DNA from: Faunimonas pinastri
GTDB taxonomy: Bacteria; Pseudomonadota; Alphaproteobacteria; Rhizobiales; Afifellaceae
Assembly (NCBI RefSeq): GCF_900110915.1
Contig: NZ_FOFG01000011.1
Span: 1 to 64,000 of the forward strand
DNA length: 64,000 nt
Direction of reading: 5' to 3'
The position numbers were made by a program, and so were the translations under genes. The notes under the pieces are model-generated. The model saw only the letters and a list, made by a program, of their open reading frames with translations, was not told the origin of the DNA and did no database searches. Of this stretch, positions 43,374-53,500 are shown piece after piece. Position 1 is the first letter of the stretch. Every line of letters begins with the position of its first letter.

Positions 43374-44261
43374 ATGAAACAGCAGGTGCCCGGGAGTTCA
43401 GCGCGCATGGAAGAGCTTGTCGGGATCGGAGCCGATCCGGTCCCCAATCCGGGGCAAGATTCCGAACGTCAGCCGCGCCGACGCGTCAGCGGCATCGACC
43501 GCGCCGTGCAGATCCTCGACTATCTCCAGGAAACCGGGCGCGCCGCGACTGGCTACGACATCGCCCGCGCCGTGCGGGCGCCGGTCTCCACGGTCTATTC
43601 CGTCGTGGACGATCTCGTGGACAAACAGATGCTGGCTCGCGGCGTCGACGGGACGATCTGGTTCGGTGCGCGGCTCTATCATTACGGACTGGCCTATGCG
43701 CGTTCGCTGGATCTCCTGACGGTCGCCACGCACGAGATGCACGAACTCTGCCGCGAGGTGGGCGAAACCGTCCAGATCTGCGGCCGGGACGGCGACATGA
43801 TGGTGGTGCTCGCCATGGCGGAGGGCCCCGGCCATTTCAACGTGACTTCGCGCGTCGGCACGCGGGTGCCGCTGAACTGGACGGCGTCGGGACGCCTGCT
43901 CGTGTCGCATCTGCCGGCAGCGGAGCGGGTGGAAATCTTTCGCAGATCGGCCCGGGCTTCACCCACGGGCCGGGCCGAGATCGATCCGGAGGCGCTGGCG
44001 GATGCCGCCGCCGCGTCTCTGGCCGCGCGCCTTTCCATCCAGTCCGGCGAGTCCGATTACGCGGTCGCCTGCATCGCCTCGCCCATTCGCGACCCCGATG
44101 GCCAATGCGCCGCGACGGTCTCGATCGTGCTGCCGGAATTCAAGGTCCAGCAGGATCGCGAGCGATTCGTCGGTGCCGTCCTGGAATCGGCGCGGCGCAT
44201 CGAGGCAAGCCTTGGCTGGGGCGATGTGGTCGGCGGCCGGCGCACGTCCGGCCCGCTCTGA
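43374..44261 (+). CDS. IclR-family transcriptional regulator
   Basis: A 295-residue IclR regulator. The N-terminal winged HTH is VSGIDRAVQILDYLQETGRAATGYDIARAVRAPVSTVYSVVDDLVDKQMLARG (about residues 37-90). The effector domain carries VGETVQICGRDGDMMVVLAMAEG and, near residue 165, RVPLNWTASGRLLVSHLP. ATG 43374 or 43407 may be used; the first gives a Pro/Gly-rich extra 11 residues. It follows the PLP-enzyme gene and is convergent with RidA, so it likely controls both arms of the cluster. Confidence 0.9.
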   Translation: MKQQVPGSSARMEELVGIGADPVPNPGQDSERQPRRRVSGIDRAVQILDYLQETGRAATGYDIARAVRAPVSTVYSVVDDLVDKQMLARGVDGTIWFGARLYHYGLAYARSLDLLTVATHEMHELCREVGETVQICGRDGDMMVVLAMAEGPGHFNVTSRVGTRVPLNWTASGRLLVSHLPAAERVEIFRRSARASPTGRAEIDPEALADAAAASLAARLSIQSGESDYAVACIASPIRDPDGQCAATVSIVLPEFKVQQDRERFVGAVLESARRIEASLGWGDVVGGRRTSGPL

Positions 44262-44284
44262 GCAAGCGGCAGTTCTGCCGCTTC
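44262..44284. terminator. bidirectional terminator between iclR and ridA genes
   Basis: Perfect 9-bp stem AAGCGGCAG / CTGCCGCTT with a TT spacer, lying exactly between two convergent stop codons. Confidence 0.65.
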
Positions 44285-44774
44285 AGTCCGCCACTTCGAC
44301 GATCGCTTCGATTTCCACCGTGATGTTGCCGGGAAGGGAGCCGAAGCCCACGGCCGAGCGCGCGTGCTTTCCGGCCTCGCCGAAAACGGCCACCATCAGG
44401 TCCGAACAGCCATTGATGACGGCGGGATGCTCGGCAAAGTCAGGCGTGGCGTTCACCATCCCGAGGAGCTTCACGATCCGGCTCACGCGGCCGAGATCGC
44501 CAAGCGCCTCGTGCATCACCGTGATCAGGTTGAGGCCGGTGATCCGGGCATGGCCGTAGGCCTGTTCTGTCGAAACATCGAGCCCGACCTTGCCCTTGTG
44601 CATCCGCCCATCGGCGGCAAGCGGACCTTGTCCCGAGAGAAAGAGCAGCGAACCGCTGCGGACATGGGTGACGAAGTTCGCGATCGGGGCCGGCGGCTTC
44701 GGCAGGGTGAGGCCCAGCGCGGCAAGGCGCTCGTAAGGTGTTTCCGTGGACGGCGAAGCGGAGGTCTGTGTCAT
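44283..44774 (-). CDS. RidA family enamine/imine deaminase
   Basis: A 163-residue RidA-type protein. ATG 44774 follows AAGACAAGA; the frame up to 44894 is not plausible coding. Seen: SGSLLFLSGQGPLAADGRMHKGKVG near residue 58, AYGHARITGLNLITVMHEALGDLGRVSRIVKLLGMVNATPDFAEHPAVINGCSDLMV, and GKHARSAVGFGSLPGNITVEIEAIVEV. The conserved active-site Arg occurs as HARSAVG, as in RidA. RidA hydrolyses 2-aminoacrylate and related imines formed by PLP lyases, which fits the SelA-like enzyme nearby. It is the last gene of the minus-strand transporter operon, 10 nt after DppF. Confidence 0.92.
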   Translation of the reverse strand: MTQTSASPSTETPYERLAALGLTLPKPPAPIANFVTHVRSGSLLFLSGQGPLAADGRMHKGKVGLDVSTEQAYGHARITGLNLITVMHEALGDLGRVSRIVKLLGMVNATPDFAEHPAVINGCSDLMVAVFGEAGKHARSAVGFGSLPGNITVEIEAIVEVAD

Positions 44775-44784
44775 TCTTGTCTTT

Positions 44785-45780
44785 CTAGAGGATGCCGGCT
44801 GCAACGAGTTCGGTCTGGCGGATGCAGGCCGACGCGTGGCTCGGGCCGATGGGATCGAGAGGCGGGACGATTTCGGCGCAAGCGTCCCCCGCATAGGGGC
44901 AGCGCGTGCGAAAGACGCAGCCGGAGGGCGGATCGAGCGGGCTCGGAATGTCGCCGTTCAGGATCAACCGCTCGCGCTTGAAGTCGGGATCCGGCACCGG
45001 CGCGGTGGAAAGCAGCGCCTTGGTGTAGGGGTGCCGGGGACGGGCATAGACCGAGCGGCTCGGACCGCTTTCCATGATGCGCCCGAGATACATGACGACG
45101 ACGTCGTCGCAGAGATATTCCACGACTGTCAGGTCATGCGCCACGAACAGGATGGTCAGGCCGAGGGACTGCTGCAAATCCTGCATCAAATTGAGGATCT
45201 GCGCCTGTACCGAAACGTCGAGGGCGGAGACTGGCTCGTCGGCCACGATGAAATCCGGCTCCACGGCGAGCGCCCGGGCGATGCCGATGCGCTGGCGCTG
45301 GCCGCCGGAGAATTCGTGCGGAAAGCGGCGCGCGTGTTCGGGTGAAAGTCCGACCATGGTGAGAAGCTCGGCGATACGGGCGGGGCGCTGCTTTCCCCTG
45401 GCCAGCCCGTGCGCGTCCAGCGCTTCGCCCAGAATGCCCGAGACGCGCATACGCGGGTTCAGGCTGGAATAGGGGTCCTGGAAGATGATCTGCAGGCGCC
45501 GGCGATAGGCCTTCATCTCGTGGGGGGATAGGCCGAAGAGATCGACGCCGTCGAACACCGCCTTGCCGCCGGTCGGCTCGACGAGCCGTAGCAGGCAGCG
45601 GCCGGCCGTAGTCTTGCCCGAGCCGGATTCGCCGACGAGGCCCGTGATCGTGCCGCGGCGCACGGAGAACGTGACGTCCTCCACGGCGCGGACGACGCCG
45701 CCGTTGCGGCCGGGGAAATGCTTCTTGAGCCCTTCGACGCGAAGCAGCGGAGCGGAATCCTGTGCGGGAGTGGCGGACAT
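44785..45780 (-). CDS. oligopeptide-type ABC transporter ATPase (DppF family)
   Basis: A 331-residue ATPase: Walker [11 protein letters not shown]-loop [12 protein letters not shown], signature FSGGQRQRI, Walker B FIVADEP, H-loop [11 protein letters not shown]-terminal Cys cluster ([15 protein letters not shown]) is present. ATG 45780 begins 5 nt after the DppD stop. In the minus-strand operon it precedes RidA. Confidence 0.94.
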   Translation of the reverse strand: MSATPAQDSAPLLRVEGLKKHFPGRNGGVVRAVEDVTFSVRRGTITGLVGESGSGKTTAGRCLLRLVEPTGGKAVFDGVDLFGLSPHEMKAYRRRLQIIFQDPYSSLNPRMRVSGILGEALDAHGLARGKQRPARIAELLTMVGLSPEHARRFPHEFSGGQRQRIGIARALAVEPDFIVADEPVSALDVSVQAQILNLMQDLQQSLGLTILFVAHDLTVVEYLCDDVVVMYLGRIMESGPSRSVYARPRHPYTKALLSTAPVPDPDFKRERLILNGDIPSPLDPPSGCVFRTRCPYAGDACAEIVPPLDPIGPSHASACIRQTELVAAGIL

Positions 45781-45785
45781 GCGGC

Positions 45786-46795
<1,010 letters not shown>

Positions 46796-46799
<4 letters not shown>

Positions 46800-48013
46800 T
46801 GGATATGCCCACCGCAATGGGGGCACTCGCTGCCAACGCCGGCGGCCGGTGCGTGAGGCCGGTGTCGCGATGCCGCGATGGCCTCGTTGCCGAGGACCAC
46901 GTAGCGCGGCTCGATCATCCGCGTCAGCCGCGAGGCATGACCTTGCGAGTCCCGGATGACGACGTCCTCGTCGACCACGTCGAAGATCGTGAACTCGGCG
47001 CGCTGGCCGACCGAGAGGAGGTTCTGCGTCGGCAGGCCGATGGAGTTCATCGGCGCGGTTGTCGACGCCTCGATCACGGCCTCGAAGGGCATGCCGACCG
47101 ACATCAGCTTGGACATGGTCGTCGCCATGTCCCAGACCGGACCGTCCAGCGACCGGAGATGGAGATCGGTGGAGATCGAATAGGGCATGAGGCCGCGCTG
47201 GATCGCGATTTCGGCTACGCGGAAGGAGAAGGACGCGCCGCCATGGCCGACGTCCAACCGGATCCCCTCCGAGGCGCAGCGCTCCGTCAGCGCGAACAGG
47301 TCGTCGTCCTCGACGATGGAGCCGGCGGCCTTGCCGTTGAAGCAATGGGTGATGATGTCGCCCGGCCCCAGCACCTCAAGGACCTCATCGTAGAGCGGCG
47401 GCGGCTCGCCGACATGCACCATCAACGGCAGCTTCAGGATCTTGGCGACCTTCTTGGCGATCTTGACGGGGGTGATGCCCCAGGAGCCGAGGATGACGCC
47501 GCTGGCACGGCACTTGATGCCGATGATCAGGTCGCGGTTGGCCTCGACGCATGCGATCGTGCGGTCGATGTCGATGGAGCGCATGTCGATCAGTTCGCTG
47601 ACGCGATTGCACGCGACCAGGCCGATCGACCCGATATTCAGGAAGGCGAGAATGCGCTCCTTCGCGGGCTCGATGATGAACTCGCGGAAGCCGTGGAAAT
47701 TAGCTTCGCCCGCCGAGCCCGCGTCCACGATGGTCGTGACGCCGCGCTTCACCCCGGCCTCCGTCGGACGGATGGAGATATCCGTGCCGCCATGCCAGAC
47801 ATGGGCGTGGAGATCGATCCAGCCGGGCGAGACATAGGCGCCCTTGCCGTCGACCTGCTGCGCGGAACCGTCGAAGGGACCCGCGCCGATGCGCTCCACC
47901 TTTCCATCGGCGCCGATCAGGATGTCGGTCGCCGAACCGGGGATGCCGTCGAACGCGACGGGCTTCACGTTGCGGAGAAGGAGCGCTCCGGCTCCTGTGC
48001 CTGAACTCTGCAT
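46796..48013 (-). CDS. COG3964-type amidohydrolase (deacetylase/esterase)
   Basis: A 405-residue amidohydrolase-superfamily enzyme of the group once annotated as dihydroorotase (TIGR03583, EF_0837/Agrobacterium Atu3266). The metal centre is visible: GWIDLHAHVWHGG (HxH, near residue 68), IGIKCRASG (carboxylated Lys, near 155), LMVHVGEPPP (His, near 185), ITHCFNGKAAG (His, near 208) and YSISTDLH (Asp, near 268). Members characterised so far act as esterases or deacylases on acetylated hydroxy/amino acids. In several genomes this family sits next to the SelA-like PLP family, as it does here. ATG 48013; overlaps DppD by GTGA. Confidence 0.88.
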
Positions 48014-48015
48014 GT

Positions 48016-48885
48016 CTAGAGGTCCTTGGAGAGGCGGGGGTCCAGCATGTCGCGCAGGCCGTCGCCGACGAGCTGCAACGAGAGGACGGAAAGAACGACG
48101 GCGAGGCCGGGGAACATCATGATCCACCCGGCGGAATCCATGAACTGGCGGCCCTGGCTGATCATGGTGCCCCAGGTGGGCGTGCTCGGCGCGACGCCGA
48201 CGCCGAGAAAGGAAAGGCCGGCCTCCGCGAGCATCGCGTTGGCGAAGATGAAGGTCCCTTGCACGAGAATGGGCGAGGCGAGATTGCGCAGGACGTGGTT
48301 TGCCATGATGCGCGGGGTGGAAACGCCGAGTGCTCGCGCGGCCTCCACATAGGGCAGCTCGCGGATCACCAGCGTGGACGCGCGGATGATGCGGGCGAGG
48401 CGTGGCGCATAGACGATGCCGAGCGCCAGGATGACGTTGCTTGCCGACGGCCCCAGCGCCGCCACCAGGGAAATGGCGAGCAGGATGTCGGGGAACGCCA
48501 TCATCGCGTCGATGACCCGGGCGATGGGCCCGTCCAGGCGGCGGAAGAAACCCGCGAGCAGGCCGAGGATCACGCCGAGAACCGTGGAGACGATGACGAC
48601 GGAGAAGCCCACCGTCAGCGAGGTGCGGCCCGCAACGATGACCCGGGAGAAGACGTCCCGGCCGAAATCGTCGGTGCCGAAAAGGTGCTGCGCGGAAGGT
48701 GGCTTCAGGCGGTTGGCCAGCGAAAGCTTTGCCGGCGCGTAGGGCGCGATCCAGGGCGACAACAGGGCGGCCGCAACCACGACGATGAGGATGATCGCGC
48801 CGAAGAGCACGGTCTTGCGGCGGACGAGCAGCCCAAGGAACGAAGCGCCGCCATAGGCTGCGGGGGATGAAGCGACGGCGGCCAT
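48016..48885 (-). CDS. Dpp-type ABC transporter permease (DppC family)
   Basis: A 289-residue permease with LLVRRKTVLFGAIILIVVVAAALLSPWIAPYAP as first helix, HLFGTDDFGRDVFSRVIVAGRTSLTVG, the EAA-type loop YVEAARALGVSTPRIMANHVLRNLASPILVQG, and ANAMLAEAGLSFLGVGVAPSTPTWG. The start overlaps the DppB stop (TGATG), and the amidohydrolase starts 2 nt after its stop. Confidence 0.94.
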   Translation of the reverse strand: MAAVASSPAAYGGASFLGLLVRRKTVLFGAIILIVVVAAALLSPWIAPYAPAKLSLANRLKPPSAQHLFGTDDFGRDVFSRVIVAGRTSLTVGFSVVIVSTVLGVILGLLAGFFRRLDGPIARVIDAMMAFPDILLAISLVAALGPSASNVILALGIVYAPRLARIIRASTLVIRELPYVEAARALGVSTPRIMANHVLRNLASPILVQGTFIFANAMLAEAGLSFLGVGVAPSTPTWGTMISQGRQFMDSAGWIMMFPGLAVVLSVLSLQLVGDGLRDMLDPRLSKDL

Positions 48886-49826
48886 CAGTAGCTCACCCGC
48901 GGGTCGACGACGAGATAGAGCATGTCGATGGCAAAATTGATCAGCACGTAAAGCGCGGCGATGACGAGGAGAGCGCCCTGAATCACCGGGTAATCGCGCC
49001 GCGTCACGGCCGAGACGATGAGGCTGCCGACACCGGGCAGGCCGAACACCGTTTCCGTGACGATCGCGCCGGAGATCAGCAGCGCCGTGGTCAGGCCGAT
49101 CACCGTCAGGATCGGGATCAGCGCGTTCTTCAAGGCATGTTTCAGCACGACGCGGGCCTCGCCCATGCCCTTGGAGCGGGCGGTGCGGACGTAGTCGTCG
49201 CCCAGAACGTCCAGCATCGAAGCGCGCACGAAGCGGATGATGAGGGCGGAGTTGACGAGCCCGAGCGTCACCGCCGGCTGCACCAGATGATGCATGCGGC
49301 TCAGGAAGCTGTCACCGGGACCGCCATAGCCGGAGGTCGGAAACCAGCCGAGCTTGACCGCGAAGAATTCGATGAAGACCAGCCCCAGCCAGAAGCTCGG
49401 GATGCTGGCCGACAGCATGGCGAGCGTCGTCACCACCTGGTCGAAGACCGAGCCGCGCTTGTAGGCGGAAAGGATGCCGACGGGCAGGGCGATCGCGCAG
49501 GCGATCAGGATGGAGAAGATCGTGAGGAAGAAGGTCGGTTCCGCCCGCTGTCCCAGCGCGGTCAGCACCGGTTCGTTCAGAAAGATCGACTGGCCGAGAT
49601 CGCCCCGGAGCAGGCCTCCCATGAAGTACAGGTACTGCACCGGGATCGGCTGGTTCAGCCCCAGCCTGATCCGCAGGTCCGCGATGTCGGCGGCCGTCGC
49701 GTCCGGTCCCAGCATCACGGCAGCGGGATCGCCGGGTGTCACCCGCACGATCACGAAGACGACCGTCGCCACTATGAAGAGGACGACGATCACCCCGATG
49801 ATACGGTTGAGGATGTAGCGAGCCAT
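48885..49826 (-). CDS. Dpp-type ABC transporter permease (DppB family)
   Basis: A 313-residue permease beginning MARYILNRIIGVIVVLFIVATVVFVIVRVTPGDPAAVMLG, the DppB pattern. The EAA-like loop VRTARSKGMGEARVVLKHALKNALIPILTVIGL is near residue 200. ATG 49826 is preferred over the upstream in-frame start at 49880, which would add a Pro-rich tail. A hairpin with a T-run separates it from the binding-protein gene upstream. Confidence 0.93.
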   Translation of the reverse strand: MARYILNRIIGVIVVLFIVATVVFVIVRVTPGDPAAVMLGPDATAADIADLRIRLGLNQPIPVQYLYFMGGLLRGDLGQSIFLNEPVLTALGQRAEPTFFLTIFSILIACAIALPVGILSAYKRGSVFDQVVTTLAMLSASIPSFWLGLVFIEFFAVKLGWFPTSGYGGPGDSFLSRMHHLVQPAVTLGLVNSALIIRFVRASMLDVLGDDYVRTARSKGMGEARVVLKHALKNALIPILTVIGLTTALLISGAIVTETVFGLPGVGSLIVSAVTRRDYPVIQGALLVIAALYVLINFAIDMLYLVVDPRVSY

Positions 49827-49842
49827 GGAGCCTCGAAGGGGA

Positions 49843-49875
49843 AAAAGGGCACCGCGTTTCACGGGAGGCGGTGCC
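49843..49875 (-). terminator. internal terminator between binding-protein and permease genes
   Basis: Read on the minus strand: GGCACCGC, a 12-nt loop, GCGGTGCC, then C and a T5 run. It begins 20 nt after the binding-protein stop codon and lies 22-49 nt before the DppB start. Such leaky terminators let the binding protein be made in excess over the membrane parts. Confidence 0.75.
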
Positions 49876-49895
49876 GGCATTCGATCGGGAGCGGG

Positions 49896-51428
49896 CTACT
49901 TCTGCAGGTACGCGTTCCAGAAATACGGCCACGAGGCCTGGTTCACGTCCTTCAGCTCCGGTGAAACGGCCGCGAGAGCGTTGAAGTCGCCCACCTTGTA
50001 CATCGGCACCTCGTCGAAGGTGACCTGCTGCACCTTGGAGAAGAGCGCGGCGCGCTTCTTGGGGTCGGTTTCCGTCACGAAGGGCTCGATCGCCGCGTGC
50101 TTGGCGTCGGTCGCCCACCAGCCGGGGGAGGAATCCTGCATGTAACCGTTCAGCGCGGGCTCCGGCAGGAACGGGCTGTGAGTGATGAACATGTCCCACA
50201 GCTTGGGATCGGCGCGGCGCTGCGTCAGCGTCGCCCAGTCCACCACCTGCATGTCGACCTTGAAGCCCGCCTGCTCAAGATAGGCCTGCGCGACCTGCGC
50301 CATCTTGTAGTGGAATTCGTACTGCCGGCTGGTGAGGATGCGGATCGGCTTGCCGTCGTAGCCCGCCTTCTTCAGCAGCTCCGCCGCCTTTTCCGGGTTG
50401 CCCTGGTTATAGGCCTCCGTGCCGGCATCGCTGTGCCAGGCGAAGCCTTCGGGATAGAGCGAGCCGTCGACCGTGAAGAACTCCTTGGAGCCGAAGGCCG
50501 CCAGCAGCATGTCTTCCGAGTTCATCGCCGCCTGCACCGCCTTGCGGATCTGCAGGTTGGAGAGCACGCCTTCCTTGGTGTTCATCATGAAGACGGGCCA
50601 GCCGAACGGCTTCAGGATCATGGCCTTGTCCTTGCCGCCCTTCACCTGGTCGTAGGATTCGACCGGCAGCGAGTCCGCATAGGCGAACTGGCCGGCGATC
50701 GCGCCTTGCACGCGGGTGTTCGGGTCCGGCACCGGGACGAAGCGGATCTCGTCGAGATATTGATGCCGCGCGCCGCCATAGCCGTTCGGAGCATCGGAGC
50801 GGGATTTGTAGCCATCGAAGCGGACGAGCTGGATGTACTGGTCGGGCTTGCGGTCCTTCAGCATGTAGGGACCGGTTCCGATCACCTTCTTCAGCGGCAT
50901 GTCCTGATCGTCTGAAGGCAGGATGATGGCGGCGGAATTGTTGAAGGCAAGGAGCGAGAGCAGGGGGGCATAAGGCTGCTTCAGCGTGATCTTCACGCCG
51001 AGATCCCCGTCCGCCTCGATCGACTGGATGTCGGACGCCGTCTGCTTGCCGCGCGAGGCGACCTCTTCCCAGCGCTTCAGGGACGCCACCACGTCTTTCG
51101 ACGTCATGTCGCTGCCATCCTGGAATTTGACGCCGGAGCGCAGCTTGATGGCATAGATCTTGCCGTCCTGCGAGATGTCCGGCATCGCTTCGGCCAGGAG
51201 GGGGACGACGTTCCAGTCCTTGTCGAAGGTGTAGAGTGTCTCGAAGATATGCTGGGTGATCATCCCGACGAGGTCGGCCGTCGACGTCATGGGATCCAGC
51301 GTCGGCGGCTCGCCCACGGTCGCCACGTCGATCACGCCGCCCTTTACGGGCTCGGCCATGGCCGGCGAGCCCAGAAGGGACACGCTGGTGAAAAGGAGCG
51401 CTCCAGCGCCCAGCAGACCATGTTTCAT
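49896..51428 (-). CDS. ABC transporter family-5 substrate-binding protein
   Basis: A 510-residue periplasmic binding protein. Signal peptide MKHGLLGAGALLFTSVSLLGSPAMAEP. Family-5 features: GEPPTLDPMTSTADLVGMITQHIFETLYTFD, YAIKLRSGVKFQDGSDMTSKDVVASLKRWEEVASRGKQTASDI, and IGTGPYMLKD. It leads the minus-strand operon. Ligand unknown; given the deacylase and PLP enzyme, an N-acyl amino acid or related amide is the best guess. ATG 51428, with GAGGGGC upstream. Confidence 0.94.
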   Translation of the reverse strand: MKHGLLGAGALLFTSVSLLGSPAMAEPVKGGVIDVATVGEPPTLDPMTSTADLVGMITQHIFETLYTFDKDWNVVPLLAEAMPDISQDGKIYAIKLRSGVKFQDGSDMTSKDVVASLKRWEEVASRGKQTASDIQSIEADGDLGVKITLKQPYAPLLSLLAFNNSAAIILPSDDQDMPLKKVIGTGPYMLKDRKPDQYIQLVRFDGYKSRSDAPNGYGGARHQYLDEIRFVPVPDPNTRVQGAIAGQFAYADSLPVESYDQVKGGKDKAMILKPFGWPVFMMNTKEGVLSNLQIRKAVQAAMNSEDMLLAAFGSKEFFTVDGSLYPEGFAWHSDAGTEAYNQGNPEKAAELLKKAGYDGKPIRILTSRQYEFHYKMAQVAQAYLEQAGFKVDMQVVDWATLTQRRADPKLWDMFITHSPFLPEPALNGYMQDSSPGWWATDAKHAAIEPFVTETDPKKRAALFSKVQQVTFDEVPMYKVGDFNALAAVSPELKDVNQASWPYFWNAYLQK

Positions 51429-51442
51429 GACGCCCCTCTATC

Positions 51443-51472
51443 CCATTATAGTGAAACAGAACTTATTGTTAT
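51443..51472 (-). promoter_or_regulatory. shared regulon motif, - arm
   Basis: On the sense strand of the binding-protein gene: ATAACAATA (51472-51464) then, after 16 nt, AATGG (51447-51443). The same two blocks occur in the same orientation at 42033-42064 before the PLP-enzyme gene. Confidence 0.45.
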
Positions 51473-51580
51473 GGAAGGACAGGCTAGTCGCGGTCAGGAC
51501 GGGGTGTCAACTGGCAGGCTTCTCAGGACGAAATACTCAGCGCCCGATCTCCCATTTCGGGGCTTTTCTCCGAAACGAAA

Positions 51581-51604
51581 GAAGCCCCGCGAGGGCGGGG
51601 CTTC
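51581..51604 (-). terminator. intrinsic terminator of the Pro/His-rich gene
   Basis: Perfect 10-bp stem GAAGCCCCGC / GCGGGGCTTC with a 4-nt loop, 16 nt after the stop codon of the minus-strand gene; TTTCG follows on that strand. Confidence 0.75.
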
Positions 51605-51620
51605 GGGATGTCGTGGCTGG

Positions 51621-51887
51621 TTACCAGCGCTCGTAGCCCTGGCGGTAACCCCGCGGGGGCGGACCGCCGCGCCAATGATGCGGCCGGTGGTGGCCGTAGG
51701 CCCACGGCGGGGGCGGCGGCGGCGGGGGACGATGATAGTGGCGATGATGGTAGCCGTAGCCGTATCCCGGCGGGGGCGGCGGAGGCGGGCCATTGCGGTA
51801 GTAGGGCTGGGCTTCGGCGGCCGTTACCGATCCCAAGGTCACAACTGCGGCAACAGCCAGCCATTTGATCCCGGACGTCAGTTTCAT
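51621..51887 (-). CDS. Pro/His/Tyr-rich exported small protein
   Basis: An 88-residue protein. Signal peptide MKLTSGIKWLAVAAVVTLGSVTAAEA, start ATG 51887 after GAGAGGAAGAC. The mature 62 residues are almost entirely Pro, Gly, His, Tyr, Arg: two polyproline runs (PPPPPPPG and PPPPPPPPW) separated by YGYGYHHRHYHRP, then YGHHRPHHWRGGPPPRGYRQGYERW. The His clusters could bind metal, and the composition suggests an extended wall or surface protein. No family recognised. A possible EcfG-type promoter lies about 30 bp upstream. Confidence 0.7.
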   Translation of the reverse strand: MKLTSGIKWLAVAAVVTLGSVTAAEAQPYYRNGPPPPPPPGYGYGYHHRHYHRPPPPPPPPWAYGHHRPHHWRGGPPPRGYRQGYERW

Positions 51888-51917
51888 GTCTTCCTCTCGC
51901 TTCAGCGATGAGTGTCC

Positions 51918-51942
51918 AACCCTCTGCGGGGCGACCGGTTCC
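51918..51942 (-). promoter_or_regulatory. possible EcfG-like promoter
   Basis: On the minus strand GGAAC (51942-51938), 16 nt, GGTT (51921-51918): one base off the EcfG consensus CGTT. About 30 bp upstream of the Pro/His-rich gene start. Confidence 0.4.
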
Positions 51943-52117
51943 CGCCGGCGACGCCCGCGCGATAAGGGGACGGGCAGACGAGCGACAATCCGTGCGGCAG
52001 GAACCGAACTCCGCGTCCACACCTCAACCGGTCATTCATCGTGCCTGGGGAATGTCGCGCGAGTAACGGAACTTTTCCGCATTTCGTCTAAGCCTCGGCA
52101 GGCGCGTTCTGCTCCCG

Positions 52118-53299
52118 GTGCTGCGGATGGACCTTTCGACCCTTTACGACCTGATCGTGGGCACGCTGCTCGTCGCGGCCGCGATGACCTTCTGGGAGCG
52201 CCGCCTTCATCCTGCGCGCTCGCGCGAACTCGCCGTCTGGGCGCTGAGCTATGTGTCCTTCGCCGCCGGATGCGTGGTGGCGATGAACCGTTACCATTTG
52301 CCCGGCATCAGCGGATGGGCCTTGGCCAACCTGATCATGGTGCTGGGCTATCTGCTGTTGCATCACGGGGTCGCGAGCTTGGAGGGCAAAAGGCGGTTTG
52401 CCTGGTCGGCCGCGGTGCTGGCGGTGATCGCCTTGGTCTGGACTGTGGGCGGGGATCGCTTCACGGGCGCTTTCTGGAATTATCTCGCCTCGTTGCCGAT
52501 CGCGGCCGTTTGCGGAATGACGGCCTGGACGCTGCTGCGAAGCCGGGTGACGCGAGCCTTGGCGGTGCGCCCCTTGGCCGTGGCGATCTTCGCCGTCCAT
52601 GCGGCATTCAATCTCGCCCGGGCCTTCCTCGCGCCGGTGATGGTGTCTTTCTATGGCGAGAGCCTGCTGCCGGTACTCGCCAAGGCCACGATGTACGAGG
52701 GTGTGCTCTATTCGGTCGCGGTGCCCATGGCCCTCATCGGGATGGTCCGGGAAGAAGCGCAGGGCAAGCTCGCAGCCGCCGCCCACCTGGACTACCTGAC
52801 CGGCCTGCATAACAGGCGCGGGTTCTTCGAGAAGGGCGGGCAGGTCATCGACCGCTGCGGGTCAGGTCGCTCGGTTTGCCTGCTTGCCTTCGACCTCGAC
52901 CACTTCAAGGCGATCAACGATCGCTATGGTCACAAGGCCGGCGACGACGTTTTGAGGCTCTTTGCGGACGTCGCGCGGGAGACGCTCGGACCGGAGGCCA
53001 TTCTCGCCCGGATCGGCGGCGAGGAGTTCGCCGCGCTTATGATCGGTCAGGAAGCGGAAGGCGCCAGGCCGATTGGCGAGAACGTTGCACTTCGGTTCGC
53101 GGAGGCGGCAGCCCATGCCGACCGTCTGGCTATTCCGGCGACGGTGAGCATCGGTCTTGCCGAGCTGAGTGCCGGAAGCCCCGACCTTCAGGCGCTGCTC
53201 TCCACGGCGGATCGCGCGCTCTATCAAGCGAAAGCGCTCGGCCGGAACCGTGTCGAGGTCGCGGACCCACAGCGGCGTGGCCGTTGCTGCCTGACGTGA
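52118..53299 (+). CDS. membrane-bound diguanylate cyclase (GGDEF)
   Basis: A 393-residue protein that should make cyclic di-GMP. The N-terminal 215 residues form six or seven membrane helices (TLYDLIVGTLLVAAAMTFW, SGWALANLIMVLGYLLLHHGV, and so on). A complete GGDEF domain follows: DYLTGLHNRRGFFE near residue 225, LLAFDLDHFKAINDRYGHKAGDDVL, and the active motif GGEEF near residue 302. No RxxD inhibitory site precedes GGEEF, so product feedback is unlikely. GTG 52118 or ATG 52127 could be the start. Divergent from the Pro/His-rich gene. Confidence 0.92.
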   Translation: MLRMDLSTLYDLIVGTLLVAAAMTFWERRLHPARSRELAVWALSYVSFAAGCVVAMNRYHLPGISGWALANLIMVLGYLLLHHGVASLEGKRRFAWSAAVLAVIALVWTVGGDRFTGAFWNYLASLPIAAVCGMTAWTLLRSRVTRALAVRPLAVAIFAVHAAFNLARAFLAPVMVSFYGESLLPVLAKATMYEGVLYSVAVPMALIGMVREEAQGKLAAAAHLDYLTGLHNRRGFFEKGGQVIDRCGSGRSVCLLAFDLDHFKAINDRYGHKAGDDVLRLFADVARETLGPEAILARIGGEEFAALMIGQEAEGARPIGENVALRFAEAAAHADRLAIPATVSIGLAELSAGSPDLQALLSTADRALYQAKALGRNRVEVADPQRRGRCCLT

Positions 53300-53300
53300 C

Positions 53301-53317
53301 CCCCGGCTTCGCCGGGG
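53301..53317 (+). terminator. GC hairpin after the cyclase gene
   Basis: CCCCGGCTTCGCCGGGG is a perfect 7-bp stem with a 3-nt loop directly after the stop codon. A second copy of its core (CCCGGCTTCGCCGG at 53370-53383) lies 69 bp on, like a small repeated palindrome; neither has a T-run. The rest of 53318-53500 shows no gene. Confidence 0.45.
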
Positions 53318-53500
53318 CGACGACGCGATGTGCCTCCGGGAAACCGACAACCCGCGCCGCCGTGGCGATCCCGGCTTCGCCGGCGCGGTTTCCCACCTCG
53401 ATGGCGCGGTACCGGAAGAGCTGCGCGTCACCCGTCGGCGATCGGTCGGCTGTACGATATGCCCGGTGCTGACGCGCCCGTCGGAACGGCGTCCCCGCTC

